Positions 1-12,338 of a DNA stretch of 64,000 nucleotides are shown here, in pieces. The stretch comes from Deinandra increscens subsp. villosa. Taxonomy: Eukaryota > Streptophyta > Magnoliopsida > Asterales > Asteraceae. Position 1 is the stretch's first letter. Each line of letters opens with the position of its first letter. The notes beneath the pieces were generated by a model. It was given only the letters and a program-made list of their open reading frames with translations. It was not told where the DNA came from and did not search any database. Location: positions 37,581,841 to 37,645,840 of the forward strand of contig JBCNJP010000027.1 of NCBI GenBank assembly GCA_039602395.1. Reading direction: 5' to 3'. The translations under genes and the position numbers were made by a program.

Positions 1-925
1 AAAGAATACCTATGCAGGCTGTGCAGCGAGAAAGAGAAAGCAGAAAGTGTGGTACAGATCAAGTAAAAGAAGAAAGGATGGATTCTTGTTTGCTATTTGC
101 TATTTGCTTTTGCTTTTGTGCATAGGTGTACGTCATTTAAAAGTCAAACCAAGCAAGGTGTTAGGTACTGTACGAAAAAAAAGGTAGTATCATTATTTAG
201 AATTTGTGACAATAAATTGAGAAAGGAAGGCAATGGCTTTGGTTGCTCCAGCCGGAAGTAAGAAGACAGATTTTTGTTAACTTGGATGAAAAATATTCGA
301 GATCGAGAAATACCGAGAATGTAAGAAAGAAAGTGGCATGTCCGTAGCAAGTAGCAAGAAACCAGACCATAGCGGTTCGAATAGCAAGTTAGTAAGCAAG
401 AAGATTCGAAAAAAATTAAGCAAGAAAGTATCGAATCAAGCAAGAAAATAGCAAGTCTGGAAAGAAAAACCGAGTCCGGTTGTAGCAAGAGAAGCAAGAA
501 CGAATGCAAGGAAGAAAAAAACCGAGATCAAGATTAAGGGAGTGAATGTTGGATTAATCTTTATAGTTCGGGCCGAGTACGGGTCATGTTTGGTCACGGG
601 TTATTTGGATAGGTCATCAATATTGTGCATGTTAATGACTTGATCCAGGTTGACCGAATTCCATGGAAGAAAACGTTGGGTTAGTTGCTAAAAAAAAGGA
701 GTAGTGGATTGTTTAATTTAGCATGTGTTTATTTATTTGTTCTTTCACTTATAAATAGGAGTAGCTGATGTATTTTTATATATGAATAAGAAAGAGTTTA
801 GTACGATAACAAATTTCATGAGTTCTATTTTGAGTGTGATCTTGGGTGCCTGAACCAACAATGCATATATGCATCCTTTTATTGTTTTCAGAAAACAAAA
901 AATGAGGAGAGCGGTGATAAACTCA
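1..925. other. Non-genic sequence with AGCAAG-rich tract; possible LTR remnant
   Basis: No supported gene. Positions 340-520 are purine-rich and carry many copies of AGCAAG or close variants. Around 745-770 there is a TATA-like stretch (CTTATAAATAGGAG), and near 870 the sequence ends in CCTGAACCAACA. That layout resembles the U3/R/U5 of an LTR, but no partner LTR, primer site or TSD is visible, so the call is tentative. The open frame at 144-509 on the minus strand is a by-product of the purine bias. Confidence 0.3.
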
Positions 926-1012
926 ACCAGTGGTGAAGCTTATAATAAAAATTTCGCGGGGGCAAGGCTAAAAAATTATATCGAGGGGGCGATACCCAAT
1001 ACATATAAAATT

Positions 1013-2375
1013 GAGTAAATTGCACGGGAGGTCCCTGTGGCTTGTTAAATTTTTAAAAATAGTCCTTGAACTTTCGAAAGTTCACGGAAGTCCTCAAGGT
1101 TTCAATTTTATCTTACCCGGGGTCCCTGGGTCTAACGTCGGTTAGAAAACTTAGTTAAGTGAGTGTTAATTGATTGTTATACCCCTTTGTCTTATATCTC
1201 ATTTACTCAAACTCACGCAAACAGGAAGGGAGGTATTGAGAGGGGCTGGAGAACCGGTTTAGGCAGCCGATTTCCTGAAGTCGATTTCCGGAAACCACAC
1301 GATGGTTCGACGACGGTGAGGTAGTGGTTTCACGGGTGAGGTAGTGGTTTCGCGGCGGTGCAAGGATGGTAACTCGATTCTTGACCAAATCTTTTTCACA
1401 TTCTCTCCTGTTAAGCAAATCGTGACTTATCTGGGGAAAATGGGTCGGAAAAGCAGAGGTCACTGGCGGAGGGCCGGAGGCAGAAGCACCCAGCTAGGGT
1501 TTCCGACATAGCGGCGGCGACGACCCTAGTTGGGGTTTCGCTAAGAGCAAGGTGGCGGCAGTGGGGTTCTCTATACAGCGTCCGGTAACAAATTCAGGGT
1601 TGTTACCAGCCACGATCACGAACCCAGCGGCCGTCAGTCGTGATTCCGGCATGTTTAGTTCCGATCGGTGGTTCTCGGTAAGACCTTTGAGTTGTGATTC
1701 GATTCTCAGCTCATTTCCCTTTGTTAAACCTCCAATTATTTCCTCATATCAAACTATGTCTGTCAGATCAAGAAGCTCTGAAGAACGTGATGATGAGACG
1801 TAAAATTAGAAAATCTCTTATCGTGGATTAAGGAGGTACACGGCTGGGGTTAGATTACATACAAAACCGCCACTGTTCGGCCTTCATCGGACCACAACCG
1901 CCACCGGAGGCACCAAAATCGCGGTTGTCGCCGTCCTAGTGATTCTTCGCAAACCAAAACTCAACTCGGGGACCTCAGATTCGAACACCGAAAAGAACAG
2001 AGGAAAGACAGATATGGAGAGTCGGTTAGCCCCCGCTATGGCAACAGGTTTCGACCAGAAAAAGGTCGTCGGAGCTCGGTTCGTTGGAGATGGCGAAGAT
2101 ATGTAAGGTTGAGCCGACAGGGAAGGGGGTGGGGTTAGAGTTTTTATGGTTCTAGTGGTCCCACATTTATTTAATAACCCAGTTTATTTTTTTTAAATAG
2201 AGGGGTATTATAGTTATTTCACATCCACTTAACATATAATTTTAACTGACGTTAGACCCAGGGACCCTAGGTGAGATGAAAATGATACCTTGAGGACTTT
2301 CCGTGCACTTTCGGAAGTTCAAGGACCATTTTTTAAAATTTGACAAACCACAGGGACCTCCCGTGCAATTTACTC
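1013..2375. mobile_element. Non-autonomous Mutator-like element (MULE) with 9-bp TSD
   Basis: The element starts GAGTAAATTGCACGGGAGGT and ends with its inverted complement; the inverted repeats continue imperfectly for about 150-190 bp. It is flanked by the 9-bp direct repeat TATAAAATT (1004-1012 and 2376-2384), as expected for Mutator transposition. Copy B has the uninterrupted site with a single TATAAAATT near 55067. No transposase is present. The interior (about 1230-2120) is clearly more GC-rich than the flanks and has short open frames such as 1552-1803, so it may hold captured host sequence (Pack-MULE); I cannot identify a donor. Confidence 0.9.
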
Positions 2376-2901
2376 TATAAAATTCTACCCAAAGGGCGAT
2401 ACTTAATACATATATTTTTTTATATAAATTCACGAAAATAAGTACTCTGGATGAAAAAACCGCTGGAGAGGTACCCCCGGGTCCTGACTATACTTCGTCG
2501 TTTAACTCAACAACATAATGAAATACTGAAATAAATCATTGTTTTTTCGTTCTATATATCTTTCACTGAACGAGTATGCATTTCTTGTGCGGTTTCTTAC
2601 GGTTCTCAACATATTCGTTATTCTAAAAGGAACATGTCCATATTTAAGTAATTATCTAAAAATAAAAATAAATAAAAATGTATATAAGACAAATAACAAC
2701 TAACTAATTATTGGAAACTATATTAGTATCATCTCTGTATTTGAGGAAACACTATATATTTCATGTATTTTTTTCAATATTTATATAAAATGATTGTAAG
2801 TAAAAGAGAGAGAAAATGTAATGATGAAAATATAAAAAAATTATTATTTAATTGAAAGGAGAATGAAAATATAATATTTTTAATTAAATTATAAGGTATA
2901 A

Positions 2902-4814
2902 GGATGGGGGGTATGGTTGCCTAAGGCAACCATTTGAATCATAGAGGCAAGCAATCATGTTGTGACAACAGGAGAGAGAAAAAGTTTGCCTAAATGATGT
3001 TTTGGAGGTGGGTATGGTTGCCTAAATCATGTTTTAGGCAAACTTATTTTTTCTTATTTTTTAAACAAAAACAATTACATAAAATAAAAGAAAAACATAA
3101 AATTCATTAATTTAAAAATAAAAATTACAAAGTCCTAAAATAAAATAAAAAATTACCAAATTCCTAAAAAAAAATAAACAACCACCATTTATTCTTCAAA
3201 TTAAAAAATAACATACAAATCTAGGTTGGAGGATTTGCGTTTAGCTCTGCTTCCGTTAGCTCGACCTCCAAGTTTGCGGCGATGTGCTCCGTAATGTCGA
3301 ATCGTAGCTGAAAGTGTGTCTCGCTATCCCGTATCTCCATATAAACATCCTCATTGTCGTTCGGCTGGACTGGAGGATCACGAATGTGTACCGGTGATAT
3401 AGTCGCGCCCTCGTCTTTCAGTGTCATGTTGTGAAGTATCATGCAAGCGTACATGATATTCTCCATCAAATTTGTGTCTGTTGGCCGTGCTTTTCGATCG
3501 ATTATGGCCCACTTAGCTTTTAACCTACGAAACGCTCTTTCGACGTCTTTTCTTGCAGCCTCTTGCACCTTCTTCATTTTTTTCTCTTTGATTGCATATG
3601 GATGTGTATATGCTTTTACAAAAGTAGACCAAGTGGGATATATACCATCGGCAAGGTAGTAGCCCCGTTTGTATTCCCGACCATTAAAAATAAAAGGAGC
3701 TTTCGGAGCAATACCTTTCAACTCGTTCGTGAACAACGTTGAATGATTTAGCATGTTTATGTCATTGTTCGAACCTGCGACACCAAAAAAAAGCATGCCA
3801 AAACCACATTTCTTGTGACGCAACTGCCTCTAGTATTATCGTTGGTTTTGGATGATCACCACGATGATATTGTCCTCTATATTTTGTTGGGCAGTTTCTC
3901 CATTCCTAGTGCATACAATCGATGCTACCAATCATGCCAGGAAGGCCATGTCTTTCTAAATGGGCCTCATATAAAAGAGCAAGATCATGGCTAGTCGGTG
4001 AACGCAAAAATTCATCTTAATAAAGCTTAATTATAGCATCACAAAAGTAGTGTAAACATTCACGTGATGTTCTTTCGGACATTTCAAAAAATTCATCGTA
4101 TTCATCAGGCACGTTACCGGTTGCCAAATGACGAATAGCTACCGTACATTTCTGTAAAGCCGTGAAACTTGGACGGCCTCTCGCGTCGAAACGTAAAGTA
4201 AACCACTCGAAATTACTCTCAACATCATTCAAAATACAATTAAACAAATTCTTAGACATTCGAAATCTATCTTTAAAAATACCTTCGTGAAAACGTGGCT
4301 CGTCGATGAAATATAACTCAATCAATCGATCATGACTCGCCCTACGATTCCGATAAATACTTGTCCTTGTATTCGTCTCTCGAGCTTCTTCGCCTAAGAC
4401 AACGCGATAACAACTCCTCATGAACTCCATCGCATCCTCGTCCGACCCACTCGAACTACTAGATGAAGTCATAAGTTCGGGTGGGAGTATATATTTTGGG
4501 CGAGGACGAACCATTTTTGGGAGAAAAATATAGAGGTTTTTTTTTTGTGATTGAATTGAAGGAGAAGTGGTATAAAATTTATGAGAAATGATGTGGTTTA
4601 TATAGTATTTGAATTTGATTAAAAAAAAGGGTTAACGGTCGGAATTATGACCGTTCAACGGTCAAAAATGTTGGATGGTTCTCGGCAACTAATCGCCGAA
4701 AGGAGGGGTGTGAGACGCCGAAGGGGGGATGCCGAGAGAGGAGGGGGGGGGGGTATGGTCGCCGCAAGTCGCCGAGTGAATGCCGAGGGGGTATGCCGAG
4801 ACATACCCCCACCC
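2902..4814 (-). mobile_element. PIF/Harbinger transposon with TAA target duplication
   Basis: Ends are GGATGGGGGGTATGGTTG on the left and, inverted, GGGTGGGGGTATGTCTCGG on the right, flanked by TAA at 2899-2901 and 4815-4817. A 3-bp TAA/TTA duplication is the signature of this superfamily. At 1913 bp it is short: only a transposase-derived reading frame is visible and no second Myb-like ORF. The site is empty in copy B (near 56998). Both ends contain short subterminal repeats of the type TATGGTTGCC and GCCGAG. Confidence 0.85.
3221..4514 (-). pseudogene. Broken PIF/Harbinger DDE transposase (ALP1-like)
   Basis: Two minus-strand open segments (4514-4017, then 3823-3221) form one interrupted transposase. 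The N-terminal part has the acidic serine-rich leader and the region ending in FCDAIIKLY, followed by an in-frame stop. The reading frame continues past it (LRSPTSHDLALLYEAHLE) into the GMIGSI block, where the first catalytic Asp expected after GSI reads Val, and the frame is then lost before 3823. The second-Asp region (FFGVAGSNNDINML) and the third acidic region (VERAFRRLKAKW) are intact. With D1 lost plus a stop and a frame break, it cannot make an active DDE nuclease. Family membership is from recognised motifs; the host gene ALP1 is a domesticated relative, but the TIRs and TSD show this is a transposon copy. Confidence 0.85.
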
Positions 4815-5169
4815 TAAGAATAGAAAAATAAGTTAACAGGTTATCATGAAATTTTGCTTTTTATAAGTTTTGTTGTGGGAAGAAATGATAAAACGCATGT
4901 TTAAGAAGACTGATCGATCTGCCTAATTTTATCGCCATGCTTGGTGTGATAATGTGCGGTAAAAATGGAGCGTTAGGCTGTCGTTTTCCCTCCGTCCTCA
5001 ACCATCCTCCCTCTGATTCTTTCTGATTGGTTGTATATAGACCATAGCCCCGCCCCTCACGTTTTCTCAACTAACTATACTCACTTTAATCTCTCCACAA
5101 GTCCACAACATGGGGAAATAAACTTCACTTAAATAAATATATATCACTTTAGAATTACCCACATGAATA

Positions 5170-5173
<4 letters not shown>

Positions 5174-5213
<40 letters not shown>

Positions 5214-5399
5214 TAGGTTCAAATGAGAACTTTTTCTTTTGAGAACTTTTGAGAACCAATTTGGGCCACTAATTTTTAAGGGGGGAGCATTCAAATTCAT
5301 GGGAGGGTTTTCCATATATATAAACTAGTGGTTAAGATTAGTTATTTTTAGTTCTCAAACCCAATTAGTTCTCAAATGATCCTCTTCCTATATATATAT
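5174..5399. mobile_element. Small MITE inserted in a (TA)n microsatellite
   Basis: An AT dinucleotide run (5174-5209) is followed by about 180 bp beginning GGGTTAGGTTCAAATGAGAA and ending with a related inverted sequence (AGTTCTCAAATGATCCTCTT), after which TA repeats resume at 5390. Copy B has only a short ATATATAT stretch here (57350-57360), so the MITE was gained in A or lost in B. Superfamily not assigned. Confidence 0.6.
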
Positions 5400-6114
5400 A
5401 TATATTTATAAAACTTATCCACGTTATAAAAGTATCTATAACACATAGAATTAATCACAGAAGGATAACAAAAATACATGTCATAAACATATAACGAAAT
5501 GGAAATCGTCCAAGCAATTGTTTTTTGTTCTTTCACAAAATAGACGGGATTCTAAACCCATAAGTTTGACTATATATGGGTTGGAAACAAAATAAAATGG
5601 GTTGTTTTCATTAAATTAATATTGTTAGAGAGTGAGACTGATAAAGTTAAATGTTGAGGAAAATAAGAGAGTCAGGAAGAAAAAAAAGACGTGGGTTATA
5701 CCTGGTGTCCTAAAAATCCACGGATTTCTTAAATTCCGTCCTCAAAAAACTACGGATTTCTTAAATCCATAGAGAGAGAGACTCACCTTTTTCAACACTC
5801 TTTTACTTCTTTTTCATTCTAACAATATTAACCAACCCAAATCAACCTAATGTGATGGGTCAGAAGCCTAATAAAAAGGATCATGCGTAGTATTGTAATT
5901 ATTATTAAATGTGGGAAGAGATGATTAAATTATAGTGCAAGGAAATGTCATATGGAATGGAATCCTATATATTTTGGATTTTATTGATTGTTCTTAGGAA
6001 TTGTGGAATGTGGGTGAGGTAATGCATTACTGGCATTTGTTGAAATTAGGGCCTAAACAAACAAACAAAACACATCAAACACGCACGTTGTACATAGGTT
6101 AGAAAAGGGGATTT

Positions 6115-6369
6115 TTTTTTGAAAGGCCAACGAATGCTCCGGAAAACCCGGGGACTATTTACACCAGTTGACTACATTCCAGGGAAAATCCACCTCCGCG
6201 AGCGGCCGAGTGGTAAAACCTGGGAGCTCAGGGATCGAACTTGTGACCTTTCAGCCCCAAGTCTCCCCTCATCGTCAATGCCCCTTCTAAAGTGTTGCCC
6301 GTAAGAATCGAACCTGTGTCTCAAGTAGAGAACACAGGCTTCCTACCACTACACCACAATGAAATATGC
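6115..6369 (-). mobile_element. SINE (tRNA-derived) with 15-bp TSD
   Basis: The insertion is flanked by the 15-bp direct repeat TAGAAAAGGGGATTT (6100-6114 and 6370-6384), and copy B has the empty site. A T run abuts the left TSD, which is the A tail of a minus-strand element. At the other end the minus strand carries Pol III-like promoter boxes: box A TGGTGTAGTGG (complement of 6346-6356) and box B GGTTCGATTC (complement of 6305-6314). A second tRNA-like segment lies at 6200-6245. No protein coding. Tail, TSD and internal promoter together support a SINE. Confidence 0.88.
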
Positions 6370-6594
6370 TAGAAAAGGGGATTTAGGGCAGAGAGTATGG
6401 AGGTACAAGTAGCAATTAATATGATTGTCTTATACATACATGAAAGAGAAAAAAAATAGTAGAAATGTAGCATAGCAGATAAGGTAAGGTGGTGTTAAAA
6501 AAATAACCGAAGTTAACTTTCTATTGTTTAAATAATAAGTAAAGTATAATTAAATACATTAATTTAAAAACACAATATTAAATAAATTATAAAA

Positions 6595-7248
6595 TTACCT
6601 ATATATTATTAGGCAAGTCAACACAGGAACATGCCTGCTTGGCTGCTTCCTGTGTTGACTTTTCGATCTACATATATACATAAGATTCCACTAGATAAAC
6701 ATACAGCGTGATTGGCTCAATGGTTAAACACTTTGCCTTACAGGGAGGCGACCCGGTTTGAAACTTGTGGTCCTTATTTTGGCAATAATGTTTTTTTTAT
6801 CCTTATTTCAGCAGCGATTTTTTTTTCCAGATATTTTTTGTAGATTATATGAATCTTTTCCACTTCATTAACCAATTGAGGTTGTTTTCCGGTGGTTGGA
6901 AGCTTTGGTTTGTGATTTGGGGTCTCATGTTCAAATCTTGGGAACCACATGTTGGTTGAATTTTTTTTTTTAATTTTTTTTTCAGATAAAAAAATGTTTA
7001 TGTTATGTATATTCACTCTCTTTTTTCCAATTTTTTTCCCTTCATCCATATTAGACTTACGAATGGTATATAACAGATTTTTATTGTCGCAACGCGCGCC
7101 AATGTTTTAAATTTGTTTTCTTAAAGGCTTTTATGCTCTCTTTTCTCTAATTTTATACATCATGGATTTCTACCGCCGCAACGCACGCCAATGCTTTTCA
7201 CGTTTAAAACCACGCCCGTCACAACACACGGGAAGTTCTAAATCTAGT
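6595..7248 (+). mobile_element. Non-autonomous Helitron-like insertion
   Basis: Copy B lacks this segment (site near 59169). The 3' end has the classic Helitron layout: a hairpin CCCGT/ACGGG (7215-7219 with 7228-7232), 11 nt, then CTAGT (7244-7248), next to a host T. No target duplication is seen, as expected. The 5' end is less typical, beginning near TTACCTATATATTATT rather than TC. Just inside is a perfect 15-bp hairpin (6615-6629 with 6647-6661; arm AAGTCAACACAGGAA). No Rep/helicase coding. Confidence 0.7.
6713..6764 (+). other. tRNA-like (SINE-derived) segment inside the Helitron
   Basis: TGGCTCAATGG at 6713-6723 resembles Pol III box A, and GGTTTGAAAC at 6755-6764 resembles box B at a normal tRNA spacing. 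There is no complete cloverleaf, so this is not called a tRNA gene. A second box-B-like sequence (GTTCAAATCTTGG) occurs near 6930. Probably an old SINE carried by the Helitron. Confidence 0.45.
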
Positions 7249-7529
7249 TTACATTAAGTTAAATATTACATTAAGTTAAATATATTAATTAGTTAAACAA
7301 GATAAGTAAAATATAAATTATCTATACTTAAACAAAGAAATATATTTTTAAACAAGAGCTGAATAATCATAGCCACAAATTGTATCTAATTCAAAAAATA
7401 TTCACAATATGCATATGGTTTCCACGGCTACCGGAAGCCGGAGAAATTCACCGCAGCTAAAACCATGAAGTAGCCGCTGCAGAGGAAGTGAAGTTGTCGT
7501 GAAGCCGTCTTAGACGAGGAGAGTAGCCA

Positions 7530-8550
7530 TAGTATCACATCCAACCGATGTCGGAATACGTCGGGACGCGATAATTATCCAGATACACACAACCATTAAT
7601 TAAAGTTGTGATAAACTTAATCAAACTCATTTCATTACAATGATGAAGTATTGCTAACAAATAAATATACATAAAAGGTACACAACAAAATCTGATTTAG
7701 GACATTAATTAGGTCCATAATTCCTATGTGATAACATCTTGAGTCCTCAAGCATAATAATCTGCAACATGTACAAATAGAGTCAACTAAAAATAGTTAGT
7801 AAGTAAAAATAGGTTTAGTGTGTACTATATAGTTAAAAACATTGCGAATGTGTCCGTGAATGTTCCATAGAATATGATAACATGTGTATGAAATAGTGTA
7901 AGTGTTTTACGTAATTCAAACCTTGACAATTTAGGTATTCAATCACCCAACGCCAAACCGGTCAAATTATGCGGGTTGTGAACTAATAACTATTATTGTT
8001 ACCACAGCCACATGGTCGTTAATGATTACGCTCGTTCCAAACATTCTGAGATTATCGTTCCAAGTATATCGTTCCAAGTACACATAGATTCACATACAAG
8101 TTCACATAATCAAGCAACACACAAAGACAAACATAGAATCGCATACATGTTTTGAGAAACATAGAGTTTGAGTTTGAGATACAGTGTACATGTTACACCA
8201 AAAAATAAGAAATAAAATGGGGCTATGAATACTCACTTAAACAGTAGTGCGAGAGATAGCACCAAAAGCAGAGGAATTAGTAAATCCTAAGATTACCCAA
8301 ATTGAACCGCATAGGCTATATGAATACGAGGAACTGAAACAACTAAATTCCTAAGTTCATAGGGAATTGGGGAATTATATTTAATGTGTTAAATGTTTTT
8401 AGTTTAGTTGCATCAACACTTTAGACGTTCCAAACATGCTTTGGCCTATAAGTTACAACACTCACATCAGGACGTCCCAGGTAGGCATCCAGGTCCGGCG
8501 AAGGTCTGGATTTATACGCATGTGCCTAGACAAAGACCCTAACTGCCGTG
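7530..8550. repeat. Old gypsy-type LTR-like sequence (copy A)
   Basis: From about 7531 (copy B at 59430 begins TGTCACACTCAACCGACGG) the order of motifs follows the solo LTR at 30552: a CCAACCGA...GTCGG block, TTAAAGTTGT, TGCAACATGTA, GTCAACTA.AATAGTT.GT.AGTAAA, then later CTCAC after GGGCTATGA. The match is patchy, so this is a distant relative. No internal coding region or second LTR is seen. No host gene is supported between 7250 and 11717. Confidence 0.45.
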
Positions 8551-10900
8551 TTTCACCCTTCCAGTTAGTACATGTACAATTGGTTTTAAATGTCAACACG
8601 AAAACGTTCGTATAATTGAGTAGTCGATTCTGGACTAAATTGTAATATTTAGGAAGATTGTCCTAAAGTTTTTATGTGTCTAAATTGGAATAAATCAAAC
8701 TTAGGTTCCTAGTATGATAAGTCCTAAACTATAGGGTAAAAAGTGAAAGTATCATAATTTTGCTAAAATGACAAAATCTACCCTATAGTTTCAATAATTA
8801 CAAAAGTAACACAAAAGTTTACACTATTGCATAGTTGTTCAAGATTATGATTCTTAACATAATTAATCATGTCTACAAAAATTCTGGAACTGATTACTAT
8901 GCTTAAATCATTACAAAAACACCCGATTGAAAATTTATGTATGAAAAGTCTTGGTTTTAATGGGTCAAACGTTAAAGCTTTAAACTTTATGAGTAAAATC
9001 AAGTTTTTTTGTATCAAAATCATCATAATACATCATTAAATTGTTTAGAATGATCAGAGATCAGTGGCATAATGTTTAATTTGATTTAGTATGAAAATCC
9101 CAATTATATATAGAACGATGCGGTTGACTTTTCGTAGGAAGCTTCAAAAACAGGAACCTACAGAGGGATTTTGAAGAACTTATTATTTGGAAGAAGTTTT
9201 GTGAAGAAACTTACCTGAGAAAGTGATCGGAAGTAGGAGAAATCGAGCGCTGAAACAGCTAAGCGTTGTCTTTTTATATCACGAACAAGAGCTTTTAGAG
9301 ACGAAATTGAAAGCTTGGAATCGTCAAGTGAGGATCCCAGAAGTTGTGTATGGAGGTATTTATAAGGGAGGATTTGTGTTGAAGTTGAATCAATGAAGAT
9401 TGGGATAAAGATAGTTTGAAAAATAAAGGGTTATTGGCTTAGAATAATTATAACTATCACTTCTTGGCCCGATATCACTCCCAACTCAAGATATTCCATG
9501 TGTCACTCTCAACTATCAACATATTTTCCTCCATCACTCCCTCCGTTTGTTTTATTTAACCCCATTAATATTCTACCTACGTGGTTGTCCTACATGGCAT
9601 ACAATGCCTTAAAAGACATTTTATTTCCCCTAAAATTCCAAATCCATTCCTCATTCGCTACAATGTGCTCATTCGCTACAATGTGTAGACCTATAAACTC
9701 CTAAAAATGCCAAATCGATTCCTCCTTGTGGAAATAAAATGTTTTCACCCTTCCAGTTAGTACATGTACAATCCGTTTTAAATGTCCACACAAAATTGTT
9801 CGTATAATTGAATAATCGATTCTGGACTAAATTGTAACTTTTAGGAAAATTGTCCTAAAGTTTTTATGTGTCTAAATTGGAATAAATCAAACTTAGGTTC
9901 CTAGTATGATAATTCCTAAACTATAGGGTAAAAAGTGAAAGTATCATAAGTTTGCTAAAATGACAAAATCTACCCTATAGTTTTAATAATTACAAAAATA
10001 ACACAAAAGTTTACACTATTGCATAGTTGTTCAAGATTATGATTCTTAACATAATTAATCATGTCTACAAAAAGTCCGGAACTGATTACTATGCTTAAAT
10101 CATTACAAAAACATCCGATTGAAAATTTATGCATGAAAAGTCTTGGTTTTAATGGGTCAAACGTTAAAGATTTAAACTTTATGAGTAAAATCAAGTTTTG
10201 TTGTATCAAAAATAACATCATTAAATTGTTTAGAATGATTGGAGATCAGTGGCATAATGTTTAATTTGATTTAGTATGAAAATCCCAATTATATATAGAA
10301 CGATACGATTGACTTTTCGTAGGAAGCTTCAAAAGCAGGAACCAACAAAGGGCTTTTGAAGAACTTATAATATGGAAGAAGTTTCGTGAATAAACTTACC
10401 TTAGAAAGTGATCGGAAGTAGGAGAAATCGAGCACTGAAACAGCTGACTTTTTTAAATCACGAAGAAGAGCTTTTAGAGACAAAATTGAAAGCTTTGAAT
10501 CGTCAAGTGAGGATCCCAGAGGTTGTGTATGGAGGTATTTATAAGGGAGGATTTGTATTGAAGTTGAATCGATGAAGATTAGGATAAACATGGTTTGAAA
10601 AATAAAGGGTTATTGGCTTATAATAATCCTAACTATCACTACTTGTTGGCCGCTATCACTCCCAACTCAAGATATTCCATGTGACACTCCCAACTATCAA
10701 CATATTTTCATTCATCACTCCCTATGTTAATTTTCTTTAACCCCGTTATTCTTCTGCTTACGTGTTTGTCCTACATGGCATAAAATGCCTTAAAAGACAT
10801 TTTATTTCCCCTAAAAGCCCAAATCCATTCCTCATTCTGCTAAAAAGTGTAGATTTATAAACCCCTAAAATGCCAAATCGATTCTTCCTTTTGTATATAA
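8551..10900 (+). repeat. ~1.19-kb tandem duplication (two units)
   Basis: The stretch starting TTTCACCCTTCCAGTTAGTA at 8551 recurs at 9744 and stays collinear to about 10900, including paired small frames such as 8778-9026 and 9970-10221, which are shadows of the repeat and not genes. The same tandem arrangement is in copy B (60849 and about 62015), so the tandem event predates the A/B duplication. Unit 1 ends with only the left half of the foldback element seen whole at 10607-11091. Confidence 0.85.
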
Positions 10901-11091
10901 AATGTCTTTTAAGGCATTTTATGCCATGTAGGACAACCACGTAGGAAGAAGATTAACGTGGTTAAAGAAAATTAACGGAGGGAGTGATGAATGAAAATAT
11001 ATTGATAGTTGAAAGTGACACATAGAAAATCTTGAGTTAGGAGTTATATTGGCCAACAAAAGATAGTTGGGATTATTATAAGCAATAAGCC
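10607..11091. mobile_element. Long foldback MITE
   Basis: The left arm begins GGGTTATTGGCTTATAATAA and the right arm is its inverted complement, with imperfect pairing over roughly 200 bp per arm. The central part includes CATGGCATAAAATGCCTTAA on both arms (10777 and, inverted, about 10907-10926). Copy B carries the same element at 62887-63375. There is no coding sequence and no clear target duplication, so the superfamily is left open. Confidence 0.75.
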
Positions 11092-11717
11092 AACAAATTT
11101 AATTGATTTAATTTGATTAAACTGGATCAATCCTAAACGATTTAGGAGGTGGTAGGATGTTCCAGAGGGTTGCTAATCGATTATTGGTGATAAGGATAAA
11201 AAATCATGATTCAAAACGTGCTAAAAAAAGATTTGCATAGGCCAAGAACCACAAAAAAGACGAATTAGTCGAGCTGTTGGGTTTTTCTATCCTCTAGCCT
11301 AAAATGCGTGTCATAAAGGATGAACATGACACACGGTGATGCGTGTCATAAAGCTTTTCCTTATTCATTTATAATTTTTCTTTTGTTTTTTCTTGCTAAA
11401 TTAATCTAACACCTCTACTAACACCCAAATTAATTTCCCAATCTTATGACATGATTATAGAACATCCCAGAAATATATTTTCGAAATAGAAACCCGAGAT
11501 TCTAGGTAAATAATAATTCGAATACCGAAATCCCGTAAAATTCACGAATTGATTTATATGCATTTTAAATTGTTCAAACACCGATGCCACCACTCAATCA
11601 AATTAACTAGCTTTGAAAAATGATTATGGAACATCATAAAGTAATATTTGAAATATACGAGACTTTGGTTAAATATCAAAATTACACGAAAACCGTAACT
11701 TCCCCTATTTGCGTTTT

Positions 11718-12275
11718 AAATTAATAAATTCATCTAATCATTAATTAATTAAATCCTTTGTTTTGAAAAATGATTAGGAATCGTCTAAAAACCTTTTTTA
11801 AAAAGTATAAGTTAGTAAATAATCAAAATTCTTTGACAAATATAAAAGAGGAAATCAGAAATACGTGAAAATTCAAAACGGTTGAAGACGAATGTTACAT
11901 GCACCCCCCCCCCCCATATTAATAAGCAAATAATTTAAAAACTTCACCATTTTACTTGCTACTCCATGATATGAATTATGATATGATATAAAATAGGACG
12001 AAGTGAATATACAAAACTCCAAAACACAAGAATGGTATAAACTAACTAGAGCGTGTCAAGTGTATAGGGAAAAGAGGGTAAACTTCATTGTTACGTGCAT
12101 ATAGTAAGAAATACCTATTCTATTACTACGCTCATGTAACAATTATGTAAGCTTACATAGATAATGATGCAACATATATTGATATATATTGATTATTACA
12201 CAACTTATGTTTATAATTACACATGAATAATTATGTAAGTTAAAAGATATCACACATACATTTATAGAAAAAAGT

Positions 12276-12338
<63 letters not shown>

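Larger units (their letters stand above)
926..11717 (+). repeat. Copy A of a long duplicated block (partner 54980-64000)
   Basis: The sequence from CCAGTGGTGAAGC at 927 to at least 11717 reappears collinearly at 54981-64000 with high identity by eye, for example 4860-5100 against 57050-57290, 7700-8500 against 59600-60830, and 10880-11717 against 63170-64000. Differences are mostly clean insertions private to one copy. Both copies begin at a CAGTGGTGAAGC motif that resembles a hAT-type terminus. The block may therefore be a segmental duplication or two insertions of one long composite element. The right limit cannot be set because copy B leaves the window. Confidence 0.85.

Noticed and set aside
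4861..5315. Short minus-strand proteins, also seen at 57050-57244
   Set aside because: Conserved only through the block duplication; includes translated TA microsatellite and no recognisable domain.
6200..6360. tRNA gene(s) suggested by Pol III-like boxes
   Set aside because: No full cloverleaf; TSD, A tail and absence in copy B show a SINE.
8778..10591. Paired small ORFs
   Set aside because: They exist only because the region is tandemly duplicated; no domain, no codon signature.
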